DNA of 6,467 nucleotides from JBFMFB01 sp040752115 (GCA_040752115.1 JBFMFB010000063.1:1-6467); one strand, 5' to 3'. Positions 1 to 5,844 are shown, numbered from the stretch's first letter. A program made the numbers and translations. Notes: generated from the letters alone by a model not told the origin.

Positions 1-1307
1 GGACCGGCGCCGGCACCAACCCCTGGCACATCGCGGGGCAGAATCTGGCGCTCAACGCCAATTCCACGCCCAAGACCAACGCCTGCGAAAGCTGCCACCA
101 GCCGCACACCGCGCCCAACAACCGGCTACTGAAGGCGGACGGCGAATCCGGCATCTGCCTGACCTGCCACAACGGCACCGTGGCGAATGCGAACAAGAAC
201 ATCGACGCCGCCTTTAACAAGCTGTATGCCCACCCGGTCAAGGACGTGACGAGGACCGGCCGGCATAACCCCAGCCGCCAGGCTGACAACAAGGTGCGGG
301 AAAATCAGACCGATCTCAACAACCGCCATGCCGAATGTGCGGACTGCCACAATCCCCACGCGGTCTCGGCCGGAGTGTCTCCCAGCATCCCCGCCGTCAC
401 CAACAACCTCACTTCCAAGGTGCTGAAGGGGGTGTGGGGCGTGAATCCGACCTGGCCGGCCAACTGGGGTACGGTCACCAGCTACACCGTGCTGGACGAT
501 ACCCAGTATGCGCACCAGATATGCCTGAAATGCCATTCCTACTATGCCTTCGGCCTGAGCCCGCCGGTCGATCCCTACGGCTTGGTGCCGTCCACCACCC
601 ACCTGCTCACTGACCAGGCGCAGGAGTTCAACCCCAACAATGAGTCGTACCATCCGGTGGTGCAGCAGGGCAAGAACACGTTTAAGATGCAGCGAGGCTA
701 CCCCCCTGCGGGTCCGATCATCGACTATAGCTCCGCCCTGATCAACGGCATGACGCCGACTACCACCATGACCTGCATGGAGTGCCACTCTGACGCCGAT
801 CCGAGCGGAACCGGCGCGAAGGGGCCGCACGGCTCCAATAACTGGCCGATCCTGTGGGGGCCTTACGACAACACCACCGGGCAGAGTACGACCAGCAACC
901 ATCTGTGCTTCCGCTGCCATAAGTTCGAGGTATATACGAACAGCGCCTACGTGACCCAGCCTGATACCACCGGCTTCAGCGGTACCACCAATGGGAAGAA
1001 TCTGCATGCTTATCACGTGGGCAGGAAGAACGTTCCCTGCATCGGCTGCCATTCGGGCATCCCGCATGGCTGGAAGCGCAAGCGCATGCTGGTGTTCGGC
1101 CGCACCCTGGCCAGCGACGCGGGCGCCGATCCGGCGCCGTACAACTCCCACGTCGTGTACAAGTTCGACGGCTCGTCCGATTACGGCATCCCGTCCAACG
1201 TCGGCTCGAAGTTCGGCAGGACGCTCGACACCATCACCAGCGGCAACTGGCATCAGGACGATTGCCACGACGGGGTGCCGAAGATCAGCGTCGGCGCCTG
1301 CGGCTAG
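1..1307 (+). CDS. Multihaem cytochrome c, paired-CXXCH type (5' truncated by window edge)
   Basis: Probable periplasmic or extracellular electron-transfer protein. The reading frame is open from base 3 with no start seen, so the N-terminus and signal peptide lie outside; 434 residues are visible, ending at TAG 1305-1307. Seven haem-binding CXXCH motifs are present: CESCH (84-98), CLTCH (156-170), CADCH (336-350), CLKCH (522-536), CMECH (774-788), CFRCH (906-920) and CIGCH (1038-1052). The first two form a close pair with the C-x-x-C-H-x-P-H signature of doubled-CXXCH cytochromes, and the third repeats it. Many other histidines could be distal ligands, fitting bis-His haems (inference). About 84 residues after the last haem contain no CXXCH but two cysteines near the end. 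A strong terminator follows, so this is the last gene of its transcript. An internal ATG or GTG (for example GTG 180) is not the start, because it would cut off two haem sites. More haems may lie upstream. The family call is secure; the electron donor and acceptor are unknown. Confidence 0.93.
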   Translation, partial: TGAGTNPWHIAGQNLALNANSTPKTNACESCHQPHTAPNNRLLKADGESGICLTCHNGTVANANKNIDAAFNKLYAHPVKDVTRTGRHNPSRQADNKVRENQTDLNNRHAECADCHNPHAVSAGVSPSIPAVTNNLTSKVLKGVWGVNPTWPANWGTVTSYTVLDDTQYAHQICLKCHSYYAFGLSPPVDPYGLVPSTTHLLTDQAQEFNPNNESYHPVVQQGKNTFKMQRGYPPAGPIIDYSSALINGMTPTTTMTCMECHSDADPSGTGAKGPHGSNNWPILWGPYDNTTGQSTTSNHLCFRCHKFEVYTNSAYVTQPDTTGFSGTTNGKNLHAYHVGRKNVPCIGCHSGIPHGWKRKRMLVFGRTLASDAGADPAPYNSHVVYKFDGSSDYGIPSNVGSKFGRTLDTITSGNWHQDDCHDGVPKISVGACG

Positions 1308-1327
1308 GCGGCTGTAAATCGGCATTG

Positions 1328-1358
1328 CGCGCCGGCCTTTGCGGCCGGCGCGTTTTTT
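1328..1358 (+). terminator. Rho-independent terminator after the cytochrome gene
   Basis: A perfect 10-bp GC-only stem (CGCGCCGGCC at 1328-1337 pairing with GGCCGGCGCG at 1343-1352) with a 5-nt TTTGC loop is followed directly by six T residues (1353-1358). It begins 20 nt after the cytochrome stop codon. This is a textbook intrinsic terminator for + strand transcription. Only 26 nt separate its T-tract from the next gene's start. Confidence 0.93.
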
Positions 1359-1374
1359 CTGGTTGAAGCGCGAT

Positions 1375-1379
1375 GGAGA
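1375..1379 (+). promoter_or_regulatory. Ribosome binding site that favours the ATG at 1385
   Basis: GGAGA lies 5 nt upstream of the ATG at 1385. An in-frame ATG at 1373 sits just before it but has only a weak GAAG upstream. The 1385 start keeps a normal signal peptide, whereas the 1373 start would bury the Shine-Dalgarno inside the coding region. The choice changes the protein by only four residues. Confidence 0.6.
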
Positions 1380-1384
1380 CAAGA

Positions 1385-2185
1385 ATGGGTGTAGGCAAGA
1401 AATTGGTGCGCCTTGCGGGCTGGACCCGGCTGGCGGGCACCCTGCTGGCATGCTGTCTGCCGGGGCTGGCACTGGCGGAGCTGAATGATACCGGCATTGT
1501 TCATTTCGGCGACCCGAGCAGCTACGAGCTGACCCGCGAGCCGGCCGACCATCCCGGCCAGGACGCCCGCTTCGGGCGCGATGCGGCGGCAACGGCCGGA
1601 AAGCTGGAAAAAAAAGGCGCGGGAGCCAAGGGATTCGATTTCACCAAGCTCGACGCAGAAGGCAAGCCCCTGCCGGCGGATGCGAAGGACTGGGCGTGCG
1701 TGCGCGACAACGTCACCGGCCTGGTGTGGGAGGTGAAGACCGATGATGGCGGCCTGCGCGACGGGAACAATCATTACACCTGGTATAACCCCGACCCCAG
1801 AACCAACGGCGGTTCCCCCGGCGCAGAGACGGGCGCGGACTGCAAGGGGGGCATCCAATGCAACACCCATGCCTACATCCAGGCGGTGAACGCGATACGG
1901 CTGTGCGGGTACGCCGACTGGCGCCTGCCGCAGCGCTGGGAGCTGCGCTCGCTGGTGGACTACAGCAAGGCCGGCAGCCACCGGCCGGTCATTGATGAGG
2001 ATTATTTTCCCAATACCCCCGCCAAGTGGTATTGGTCCGCTTCGCCTTATTCCCTTGCCCCCGATTACGCTTGGGGGGTGAGCTTTTACGACGGCGGCGA
2101 CGGCAACAACGTCAAGCGGCGGCAGGAAGACCGCATGAGCCACGTCCGCCTGGTGCGCGGTGCGCCCGGAAAGAAAGGGGAATGA
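1385..2185 (+). CDS. Secreted Lcl C-terminal (DUF1566) domain protein, paralogue A
   Basis: 266-residue exported protein; the biochemical role is unknown. Residues 1-31 form a signal peptide (basic KKLVR, hydrophobic core, A-L-A cleavage before E32). An earlier LLAC at 20-23 is a weaker lipobox alternative. Residues 32-100 are a polar linker unlike its neighbours. The DUF1566/Lcl_C domain spans about 103-259, with TGLVWE (111-116), C-G-Y-A-D-W-R-L-P (174-182), Y-F-P-N-T-P (207-212), YWSAS (216-220) and terminal VRLVRG (254-259). Four mature cysteines (105, 153, 159, 174) could form disulfides. It most resembles the protein at 2887-3519, sharing the D-W-A-C-x-R-D-N-x-T-G-L-V-W block and the K-T-x-D-G-G-L-R-D segment. 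In Legionella the Lcl C-terminal domain belongs to a surface adhesin, so an attachment role is possible (inference). The next gene starts 4 nt after the stop. The start at 1385 was chosen by its RBS; 1373 is the alternative. An A8 tract lies within the gene. Confidence 0.88.
   Translation: MGVGKKLVRLAGWTRLAGTLLACCLPGLALAELNDTGIVHFGDPSSYELTREPADHPGQDARFGRDAAATAGKLEKKGAGAKGFDFTKLDAEGKPLPADAKDWACVRDNVTGLVWEVKTDDGGLRDGNNHYTWYNPDPRTNGGSPGAETGADCKGGIQCNTHAYIQAVNAIRLCGYADWRLPQRWELRSLVDYSKAGSHRPVIDEDYFPNTPAKWYWSASPYSLAPDYAWGVSFYDGGDGNNVKRRQEDRMSHVRLVRGAPGKKGE
1608..1615 (+). repeat. A8 homopolymer inside DUF1566 gene A
   Basis: Eight consecutive A residues encode the end of Glu-Lys-Lys within a GC-rich gene, just after the signal peptide and before the DUF1566 domain. 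A one-base gain would lead to a TGA at 1744-1746 and a one-base loss to a TGA at 1734-1736. Slippage of either sign would therefore remove nearly the whole conserved domain. Only the in-frame state is seen here. Confidence 0.6.
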
Positions 2186-2189
2186 TGCG

Positions 2190-2753
2190 ATGAGGACTCG
2201 CCATGGTTCATGGATTGCAGCCGTACTCTTTTTGCTGGCGTTGCCGGCGGTTGCGGGGACGCAGGGCTGCAAGCCGGAAAGCATTCCGGCTTCCACCCCC
2301 ACGTCCGATTTCGTTCTGCACCGCGACGGCACGGCCACCCACAAGCGGACCGGGCTGATCTGGATGCGCTGCGCGCTGGGCCAGAAATGGAACGGCAAGA
2401 CCTGCACCGGCGCCGCCGCCTACGAATGGCAGCAGGCCCTGCAGGCCGCCGCCGCTTTCAACGCGGCCGGCGGCTTTGCCGGCCATGCCGACTGGCGGCT
2501 GCCGAACATCAAGGAGCTGGATTCCATTGTCGAAATCCAATGTTATCAGCCTTCCATCAACCTCAAAGTGTTCCCGGAGACGCCCGCGAAGCGCTACTGG
2601 TCGGGCTCCTTCGACAGCCGCCACCCGAAAACCTATGCCTTGTTCATGGATTTCGCCGACGGCTACGGCGACGACGGCCGCGTCATGTTCGCCTATCCCG
2701 TGCGCCTGGTGCGGGGCGGACAGCCGTTCGCTGCATTCGACCGGGGGCGCTGA
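2190..2753 (+). CDS. Secreted Lcl C-terminal (DUF1566) domain protein, paralogue B
   Basis: 187-residue exported protein, function unknown. Residues 1-23 are a signal peptide (MRTRHGS, then a hydrophobic core ending A-V-A-G). The rest is a compact, canonical DUF1566 domain: R-D-G-T-A-T near 45-50, TGLIWMRC (54-61), W-N-G-K-T-C-T-G (67-74), a W-Q-Q-A-L helix (80-84), H-A-D-W-R-L-P-N-I-K-E-L (99-110), V-F-P-E-T-P-A (127-133), YWSGS (136-140) and VRLVRGGQ (171-178). It lacks the longer inserted region of proteins A and C, so it is a distinct subfamily and not a recent duplicate. Cysteines 27, 61, 72 and 118 could pair as disulfides. The ATG at 2190 follows AAAGGGGAA (2174-2182) and lies 4 nt after gene A's stop, so the two are probably co-translated. 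An upstream in-frame GTG at 2160 overlaps gene A and would spoil the signal peptide. A REP pair follows the stop. Confidence 0.9.
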   Translation: MRTRHGSWIAAVLFLLALPAVAGTQGCKPESIPASTPTSDFVLHRDGTATHKRTGLIWMRCALGQKWNGKTCTGAAAYEWQQALQAAAAFNAAGGFAGHADWRLPNIKELDSIVEIQCYQPSINLKVFPETPAKRYWSGSFDSRHPKTYALFMDFADGYGDDGRVMFAYPVRLVRGGQPFAAFDRGR

Positions 2754-2783
2754 GCATTTGATGATGGATTGCTGAACATATTT

Positions 2784-2863
2784 GTAGGATGGGTGGAGCG
2801 CAGCGCAGCCCATCATTTTTGCTGTGCATGCTGATGGGTTGCGCTGCGCTCCACCCACCCTAC
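2784..2863. repeat. Convergent REP pair (BIME-like) between DUF1566 genes B and C
   Basis: Two 31-nt REP copies face each other. The + strand copy is at 2784-2814 (GTAG then GATGGGTGGAGC...CCCATC). The inverted copy is at 2833-2863, ending CACCCTAC. An 18-nt loop (2815-2832) separates them. On the strand reading GTAG first, the arms differ at only two positions, so the pair can fold into one long hairpin or two small ones. It fills most of the 133-nt gap between the flanking genes. The same family recurs at 4835-4906, 5735-5819 and 6400-6467, and its likely mobiliser is the RAYT gene at 5845-6378. The effect on downstream transcription is unknown. Confidence 0.9.
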
Positions 2864-2886
2864 TCGACCGGAGAGATATCTAAGTC

Positions 2887-3519
2887 ATGATGCATAAAAT
2901 TTCCATTGCTGCCTTGCTGATCACCGCGCTGTCGAGCTTTCCTCTCCACGCTGCCGGCAGCTTCACCAAAATCGCCAACAACGGCAGCGAGCTTGGCGCC
3001 GACGCCAAACTCGGCAGCGGCCCCGGTGACTGGGCCTGCACCCGCGACAACGCCACCGGGCTGGTGTGGGAGATGAAGACCGCGGACGGCGGCCTGCGCG
3101 ACCGCAAGCATACCTACGCCTGGTTCAACACCGACCCGGATATCGCCGGCGGCAGCGCCGGATTCTACGGAACCGACACCTGCGGCGGCACGCTTTCCGG
3201 CTACAAGAACCGGTGCAATACTGCCTACTATGCCGCCGCGGTCAACGCCGCCGCATTGTGCGGCTACACCGACTGGCGTATGCCGCGGCCGGAGGAGCTG
3301 CGCCCGCTGGTCGCGTTCAGCCTTCCCGGCGAACAGGCCGCCATCGATCCCGCCTATTTCCCCAACGCGCCCGGGCCGTTTTACTGGACGGACCGGGCGC
3401 TGGTCGGCATTTACCTCGACACCTGGTACATGAATGCGCTCGATGAAAAAGGGCGATGCGGCAGCAGTGGGAAGGAAGCCGCTTATTCGGTGCGGCTGGT
3501 GCGCGGCGGAAATAAATAA
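2887..3519 (+). CDS. Secreted Lcl C-terminal (DUF1566) domain protein, paralogue C
   Basis: 210-residue exported protein, function unknown. A short signal peptide (MMHKISIAALLITALSS, cleavage near H-A-A at 21-23) is followed almost directly by the DUF1566 domain: D-W-A-C-T-R-D-N (48-55), TGLVWEMKT (57-65), D-G-G-L-R-D (67-72), L-C-G-Y-T-D-W-R-M-P (124-133), E-E-L-R-P-L-V (136-142), Y-F-P-N-A-P (157-162), FYWT (165-168) and VRLVRGG (202-208). It is clearly paralogous to protein A but lacks its linker of about 70 residues. The C-terminal third diverges: the usual W-S-x-S after the YW is W-T-D-R, and an extra cysteine sits at 191. Other cysteines are at 51, 99, 110 and 125; none makes a CXXCH. 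The Shine-Dalgarno GGAGAG (2870-2875) is 11 nt from the ATG at 2887; ATG 2890 is an alternative. The stop lies 5 nt before resB, which implies co-translation with the cytochrome c assembly genes. Confidence 0.88.
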   Translation: MMHKISIAALLITALSSFPLHAAGSFTKIANNGSELGADAKLGSGPGDWACTRDNATGLVWEMKTADGGLRDRKHTYAWFNTDPDIAGGSAGFYGTDTCGGTLSGYKNRCNTAYYAAAVNAAALCGYTDWRMPRPEELRPLVAFSLPGEQAAIDPAYFPNAPGPFYWTDRALVGIYLDTWYMNALDEKGRCGSSGKEAAYSVRLVRGGNK

Positions 3520-3524
3520 ATCCG

Positions 3525-4826
3525 GTGGCGTACCGCAAGCTCTGGAAGCGGCTGGCTTCGCCCAATCTCGCGCTCGCGCTGCTGGGGCTGCTGGCGCTGG
3601 CTATAGCGGCGGGCGGCACCCTGCCGCAGTTCGCCCGGCTGCCCGCCGCCGAATTGAACGATCTGCGGCTGCAATGGCCGGTGGTGGCCGCGTGGCTGGA
3701 GCGCTCCGGGCTGGCGGGCGTTTTTTCGGCGGGGTGGTTTTACGCCTTGTGTTTCGCTCTGCTGGTGAATCTCCTTGCCGGGACGGCATGGCATGTGGCG
3801 CATGTCCGCGCCTGGCTGAAAGGCGGGAGCGCGCCGGGCTTCCGCTTGGCAGGAAACGTCTCTCCGCCGGAAGATCTGCTCCGGCAATTCCCTTCCGTTG
3901 ATCCTTCCGTATCCGGCCGGCAGGCGGACGTCCAGCGCGGTTCGGCCGGCCTGTTGGGCACACCCCTGTTTCATCTCGGCATCGTCGTGATCGTCGCCGG
4001 CGCGATGCTGAGCGCATCGGAGCGTTTCGGCGCCCATCTGGAGCTGGCCCAGGGGGAGGCGTTCTCCGGCCAGCCGAACAAGCTGATCGCCGACCGTTTT
4101 TCGACCGCGCTCGACCCCGATTTCGGCTCGTTGCGGCTCGAGCGGCTGGAGGCGCAAGTCGCCGAGGGCAAGTACCTGCGTGAGCTACAGGCGTTCCTCA
4201 CGGTCCAGGAGAAGGGCGGTGCGCCGTACGAGGCAGTGCTGTCGGTCAATCACCCCCTCAAAATCGGGAAGTACACGGTTTATCTGGACAAGAACTTCGG
4301 CTACAGCGCGGCGTTCGACCGCATCCTGGCCGATGGCAGCATTCGTCCGCTACTGATCAATTTCAAGGTGCCGCGCGGCAAGTGGGGGCGGGGCGAAGCG
4401 ATCGAGCGCGACGAGATTGTGATGCTGGACAATTTCCCGATATCCTACCGCATGGCGTTCACGCCCGGAGAGCCGCCCAGCTTCCGGCTGGAGGCCAGCC
4501 GGGGCGGCCGGCAGGTGTTCGGCGGCACGCTCTTGCCGGGGCAGGCAGCCGATCTCGGGCCGTACCGGCTGGTGTTCCTCGGCTCGGCGCCCTGGGTCGG
4601 GCTGTACCTGACCACCGACCGCGCGATTCAACTGGTGTTCGCCGGCTTTGTCATCACCCTGGGCGGATTTCTCCTGCACCTGCTGGTGCGCCCGAGGCGG
4701 CTTCAGCTCGTGCGGCGCGAGGACGGCTGGGAGCTTTCCGGCTGGGCCATGCGCGACGACTGGCAATTCGAGCGGCAATGGCGCGAGTGGCAGGCCGAAG
4801 CGCGAGGGCGGGATGATTCGTACTGA
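3525..4826 (+). CDS. resB: Cytochrome c biogenesis protein ResB (CcsB/Ccs1), System II
   Basis: Inner-membrane subunit that works with CcsA to deliver haem and attach it to apocytochromes c on the periplasmic side. 433 residues with the ResB layout: TM1 about 14-33, TM2 about 67-90, TM3 about 143-163, a periplasmic domain of about 200 residues (164-365) and TM4 about 367-388, then a charged cytoplasmic tail ending near W-Q-F-E-R-Q-W. His150 in TM3 (L-F-H-L-G) and the N-H-P-L-K-I-G-K-Y-T-V-Y-L block (242-254) match family conservation; H90 and H93 flank TM2. At 433 residues it is shorter than the ResB forms of roughly 600 residues or more that I recall from many betaproteobacteria. The GTG at 3525 is the only sensible start, because the frame is closed by TAA 3513-3515 and no ATG follows until residue 161. 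Its Shine-Dalgarno is poor, and the start lies 5 nt after gene C's stop, suggesting translational coupling. A REP pair separates it from ccsA. Confidence 0.93.
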   Translation: MAYRKLWKRLASPNLALALLGLLALAIAAGGTLPQFARLPAAELNDLRLQWPVVAAWLERSGLAGVFSAGWFYALCFALLVNLLAGTAWHVAHVRAWLKGGSAPGFRLAGNVSPPEDLLRQFPSVDPSVSGRQADVQRGSAGLLGTPLFHLGIVVIVAGAMLSASERFGAHLELAQGEAFSGQPNKLIADRFSTALDPDFGSLRLERLEAQVAEGKYLRELQAFLTVQEKGGAPYEAVLSVNHPLKIGKYTVYLDKNFGYSAAFDRILADGSIRPLLINFKVPRGKWGRGEAIERDEIVMLDNFPISYRMAFTPGEPPSFRLEASRGGRQVFGGTLLPGQAADLGPYRLVFLGSAPWVGLYLTTDRAIQLVFAGFVITLGGFLLHLLVRPRRLQLVRREDGWELSGWAMRDDWQFERQWREWQAEARGRDDSY

Positions 4827-4834
4827 GAGAGGTA

Positions 4835-4906
4835 GTAGGATGGGTGGAGCGGAGCGCAACCCATCGTTTTGATGGGTTACGGCCTGACGGCCTCCACCCA
4901 TCCTAC
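4835..4906. repeat. Convergent REP pair between resB and ccsA
   Basis: A 31-nt + strand copy (4835-4865, GTAGGATGGGTGGAGCGGAG... to CCCATC) faces a 36-nt inverted variant (4871-4906, GATGGGTTACGG... to CATCCTAC). Only a 5-nt GTTTT loop separates them. The outer 15 nt of each arm are perfect complements, and the inner AACCCATC/GATGGGTT pairs over 8 bp. The inverted copy has a different hairpin tip: read from its GTAG end, GGCC-GTCA-GGCC replaces the GCG-GAG-CGC of its partner. It fills most of the 107-nt resB-ccsA gap. Confidence 0.9.
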
Positions 4907-4916
4907 GGTGTTTTTT
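4835..4916 (+). terminator. Possible terminator or attenuator built from the REP hairpin
   Basis: The REP inverted pair can form a long stem on the + strand RNA and is followed, after a 4-nt GGTG spacer, by six T residues (4911-4916). This looks like a weak intrinsic terminator between two genes whose products form one complex. The spacer between stem and T-tract is not ideal, so partial attenuation or 3'-end protection of the resB message is as likely. Inference only. Confidence 0.3.
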
Positions 4917-4933
4917 CCTTGGAATGGGCAGCG

Positions 4934-5719
4934 ATGACGGAATTTGAAGCGGCGATTCAGGGGGGCATCGCGGCGCTCTACTTGGCGGCCGCGCTGCTGC
5001 TTGCCCTCGGCGGCAGGTTCGGCCGGGCGGAGCGCGCCGGTGCCTGGCTGGCCGGCTGTGGTTTTTTGGCCCATTTCGGCCTCCTATTGTGGCGCTGGCA
5101 GGCGATCGGGCAGATCCCCATCGTCACGCGCTACGAAGACCTGACGGTGGACGCGCTGACGATGGCGGGGTTTTATCTCGCCGCCCAGTGGCGCCTGCCG
5201 CTGCTGCGCCGGGCGGGAATGCTGGTGCTGCCGCTGGCGGCCGCAGGAACGGCGTGGGCGCTATTCTATACGCGCGGGCACTTCCCGTTCGATCCTTCAC
5301 TGCGCACCAACTGGATGATTATTCATGCCCAGCTCAACAGCTTCGCTCTCGGCGCAGGCACGCTGGCGGCCGGCGCCTGCCTGATGCTGGCGCTGCAAAG
5401 GCGGAGCGCGCCCGAGCTGCCCGCGTTGGCGGGGCGGTTGACGGACTGGGCGTTTTTTCTGTGGGCGGCGATGGTTGCAGCCGGTTCGTACTGGGCGAGC
5501 CTCGCCTGGGGGCGCTACTGGGGCTGGGATCCTATCGAAGCCTGGTCGCTGGCCACGGTGCTCGGCTACGCCTTCTTCCTGCATCTGCGCCTGAAGCCCG
5601 CCTGGCGCGGACGGCGCTGGGGAGCGCTGGCGCTGATCCCCTACCTGATGATGCTATTCACCACCTACGGACTGCTGATGATCCGCGGCAGCGTCCACAG
5701 CCAGTATCTGTTCCAGTAG
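4934..5719 (+). CDS. ccsA: Cytochrome c biogenesis protein CcsA (ResC), System II haem handling subunit
   Basis: Multi-spanning inner-membrane partner of ResB that presents haem for ligation to CXXCH sites. 261 residues with about eight membrane segments (near 5-26, 36-55, 71-88, 95-112, 127-153, 171-188, 203-219, 229-250). The diagnostic WWD haem-binding loop is W192-G-R-Y-W-G-W-D-P200. Histidines fit known family positions: H131 (I-I-H-A-Q, periplasmic ligand 1), H217 (F-F-L-H-L-R, membrane histidine) and H255 (G-S-V-H-S, periplasmic ligand 2). H47 is also in a membrane segment. This is the compact form; fused CcsBA proteins and many betaproteobacterial CcsA proteins are longer. The ATG at 4934 was chosen because a longer in-frame reading from GTG 4844 would add 30 residues translated from the REP repeat. 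TTG 4919 is another possible start. The Shine-Dalgarno is weak (GGAA 4921-4924). It surely acts with the upstream resB despite the intervening repeat. Confidence 0.93.
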   Translation: MTEFEAAIQGGIAALYLAAALLLALGGRFGRAERAGAWLAGCGFLAHFGLLLWRWQAIGQIPIVTRYEDLTVDALTMAGFYLAAQWRLPLLRRAGMLVLPLAAAGTAWALFYTRGHFPFDPSLRTNWMIIHAQLNSFALGAGTLAAGACLMLALQRRSAPELPALAGRLTDWAFFLWAAMVAAGSYWASLAWGRYWGWDPIEAWSLATVLGYAFFLHLRLKPAWRGRRWGALALIPYLMMLFTTYGLLMIRGSVHSQYLFQ

Positions 5720-5734
5720 GTTTGAGCCGGGGCT

Positions 5735-5819
5735 GATGGGTTGCGCTGCGCTCCACCCATCCTACAAACGCGCGTTTACCGGCTTCGTAGGATGGGTGGA
5801 GGCGGAGCCGCAACCCATC
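5735..5819. repeat. Divergent REP pair upstream of the RAYT gene
   Basis: An inverted 31-nt copy (5735-5765, GATGGGTTGCGC... to CATCCTAC) and a + strand 33-nt variant (5787-5819, GTAGGATGGGTGGAGGCG... to CCCATC) have their GTAG heads facing each other across a 21-nt spacer. This is the opposite arrangement to the pairs at 2784 and 4835. The + strand variant has a different hairpin tip (GCG-GAGC-CGC) that still pairs. It starts 15 nt after the ccsA stop and ends 25 nt before the RAYT ATG. Confidence 0.9.
5766..5777. repeat. Perfect 12-bp palindrome in the REP spacer
   Basis: AAACGCGCGTTT is its own reverse complement. It lies directly after the CTAC end of the first REP copy, inside the 21-nt spacer. 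The equivalent 21-nt spacer at 6436-6456 does not contain it. It could be a binding site or chance; the sequence alone cannot decide. Confidence 0.45.
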
Positions 5820-5844
5820 AACATCAAAACCAGCATCCCAAACC

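Noticed and set aside
126..1592. Long open frame on the minus strand (488 codons) opposite the cytochrome gene
   Set aside because: The + strand frame carries seven CXXCH motifs and ends at a terminator. The minus frame has no recognisable domain, crosses the terminator, and is the kind of shadow expected in GC-rich DNA.
1304..2407. Minus-strand open frame (367 codons) opposite the DUF1566 genes
   Set aside because: It is antisense to two well-supported secreted proteins with signal peptides and conserved motifs, and it has no domain signature of its own.
2758..2784. Possible promoter upstream of DUF1566 gene C (TTGATG with CATATT or TATTTG)
   Set aside because: Spacing is only 13-15 nt and the boxes are poor matches. 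It also runs into the REP repeat.
1385..3519. Diversity-generating retroelement targets (DUF1566 has a C-type-lectin-like fold, as do known targets)
   Set aside because: No reverse transcriptase gene is present, and no template/variable repeat pair with A-biased differences was seen in the window.
1385..3519. DUF1566 proteins as additional c-type cytochromes
   Set aside because: Each was read for CXXCH and none has it; their cysteines are scattered and more likely form disulfides.
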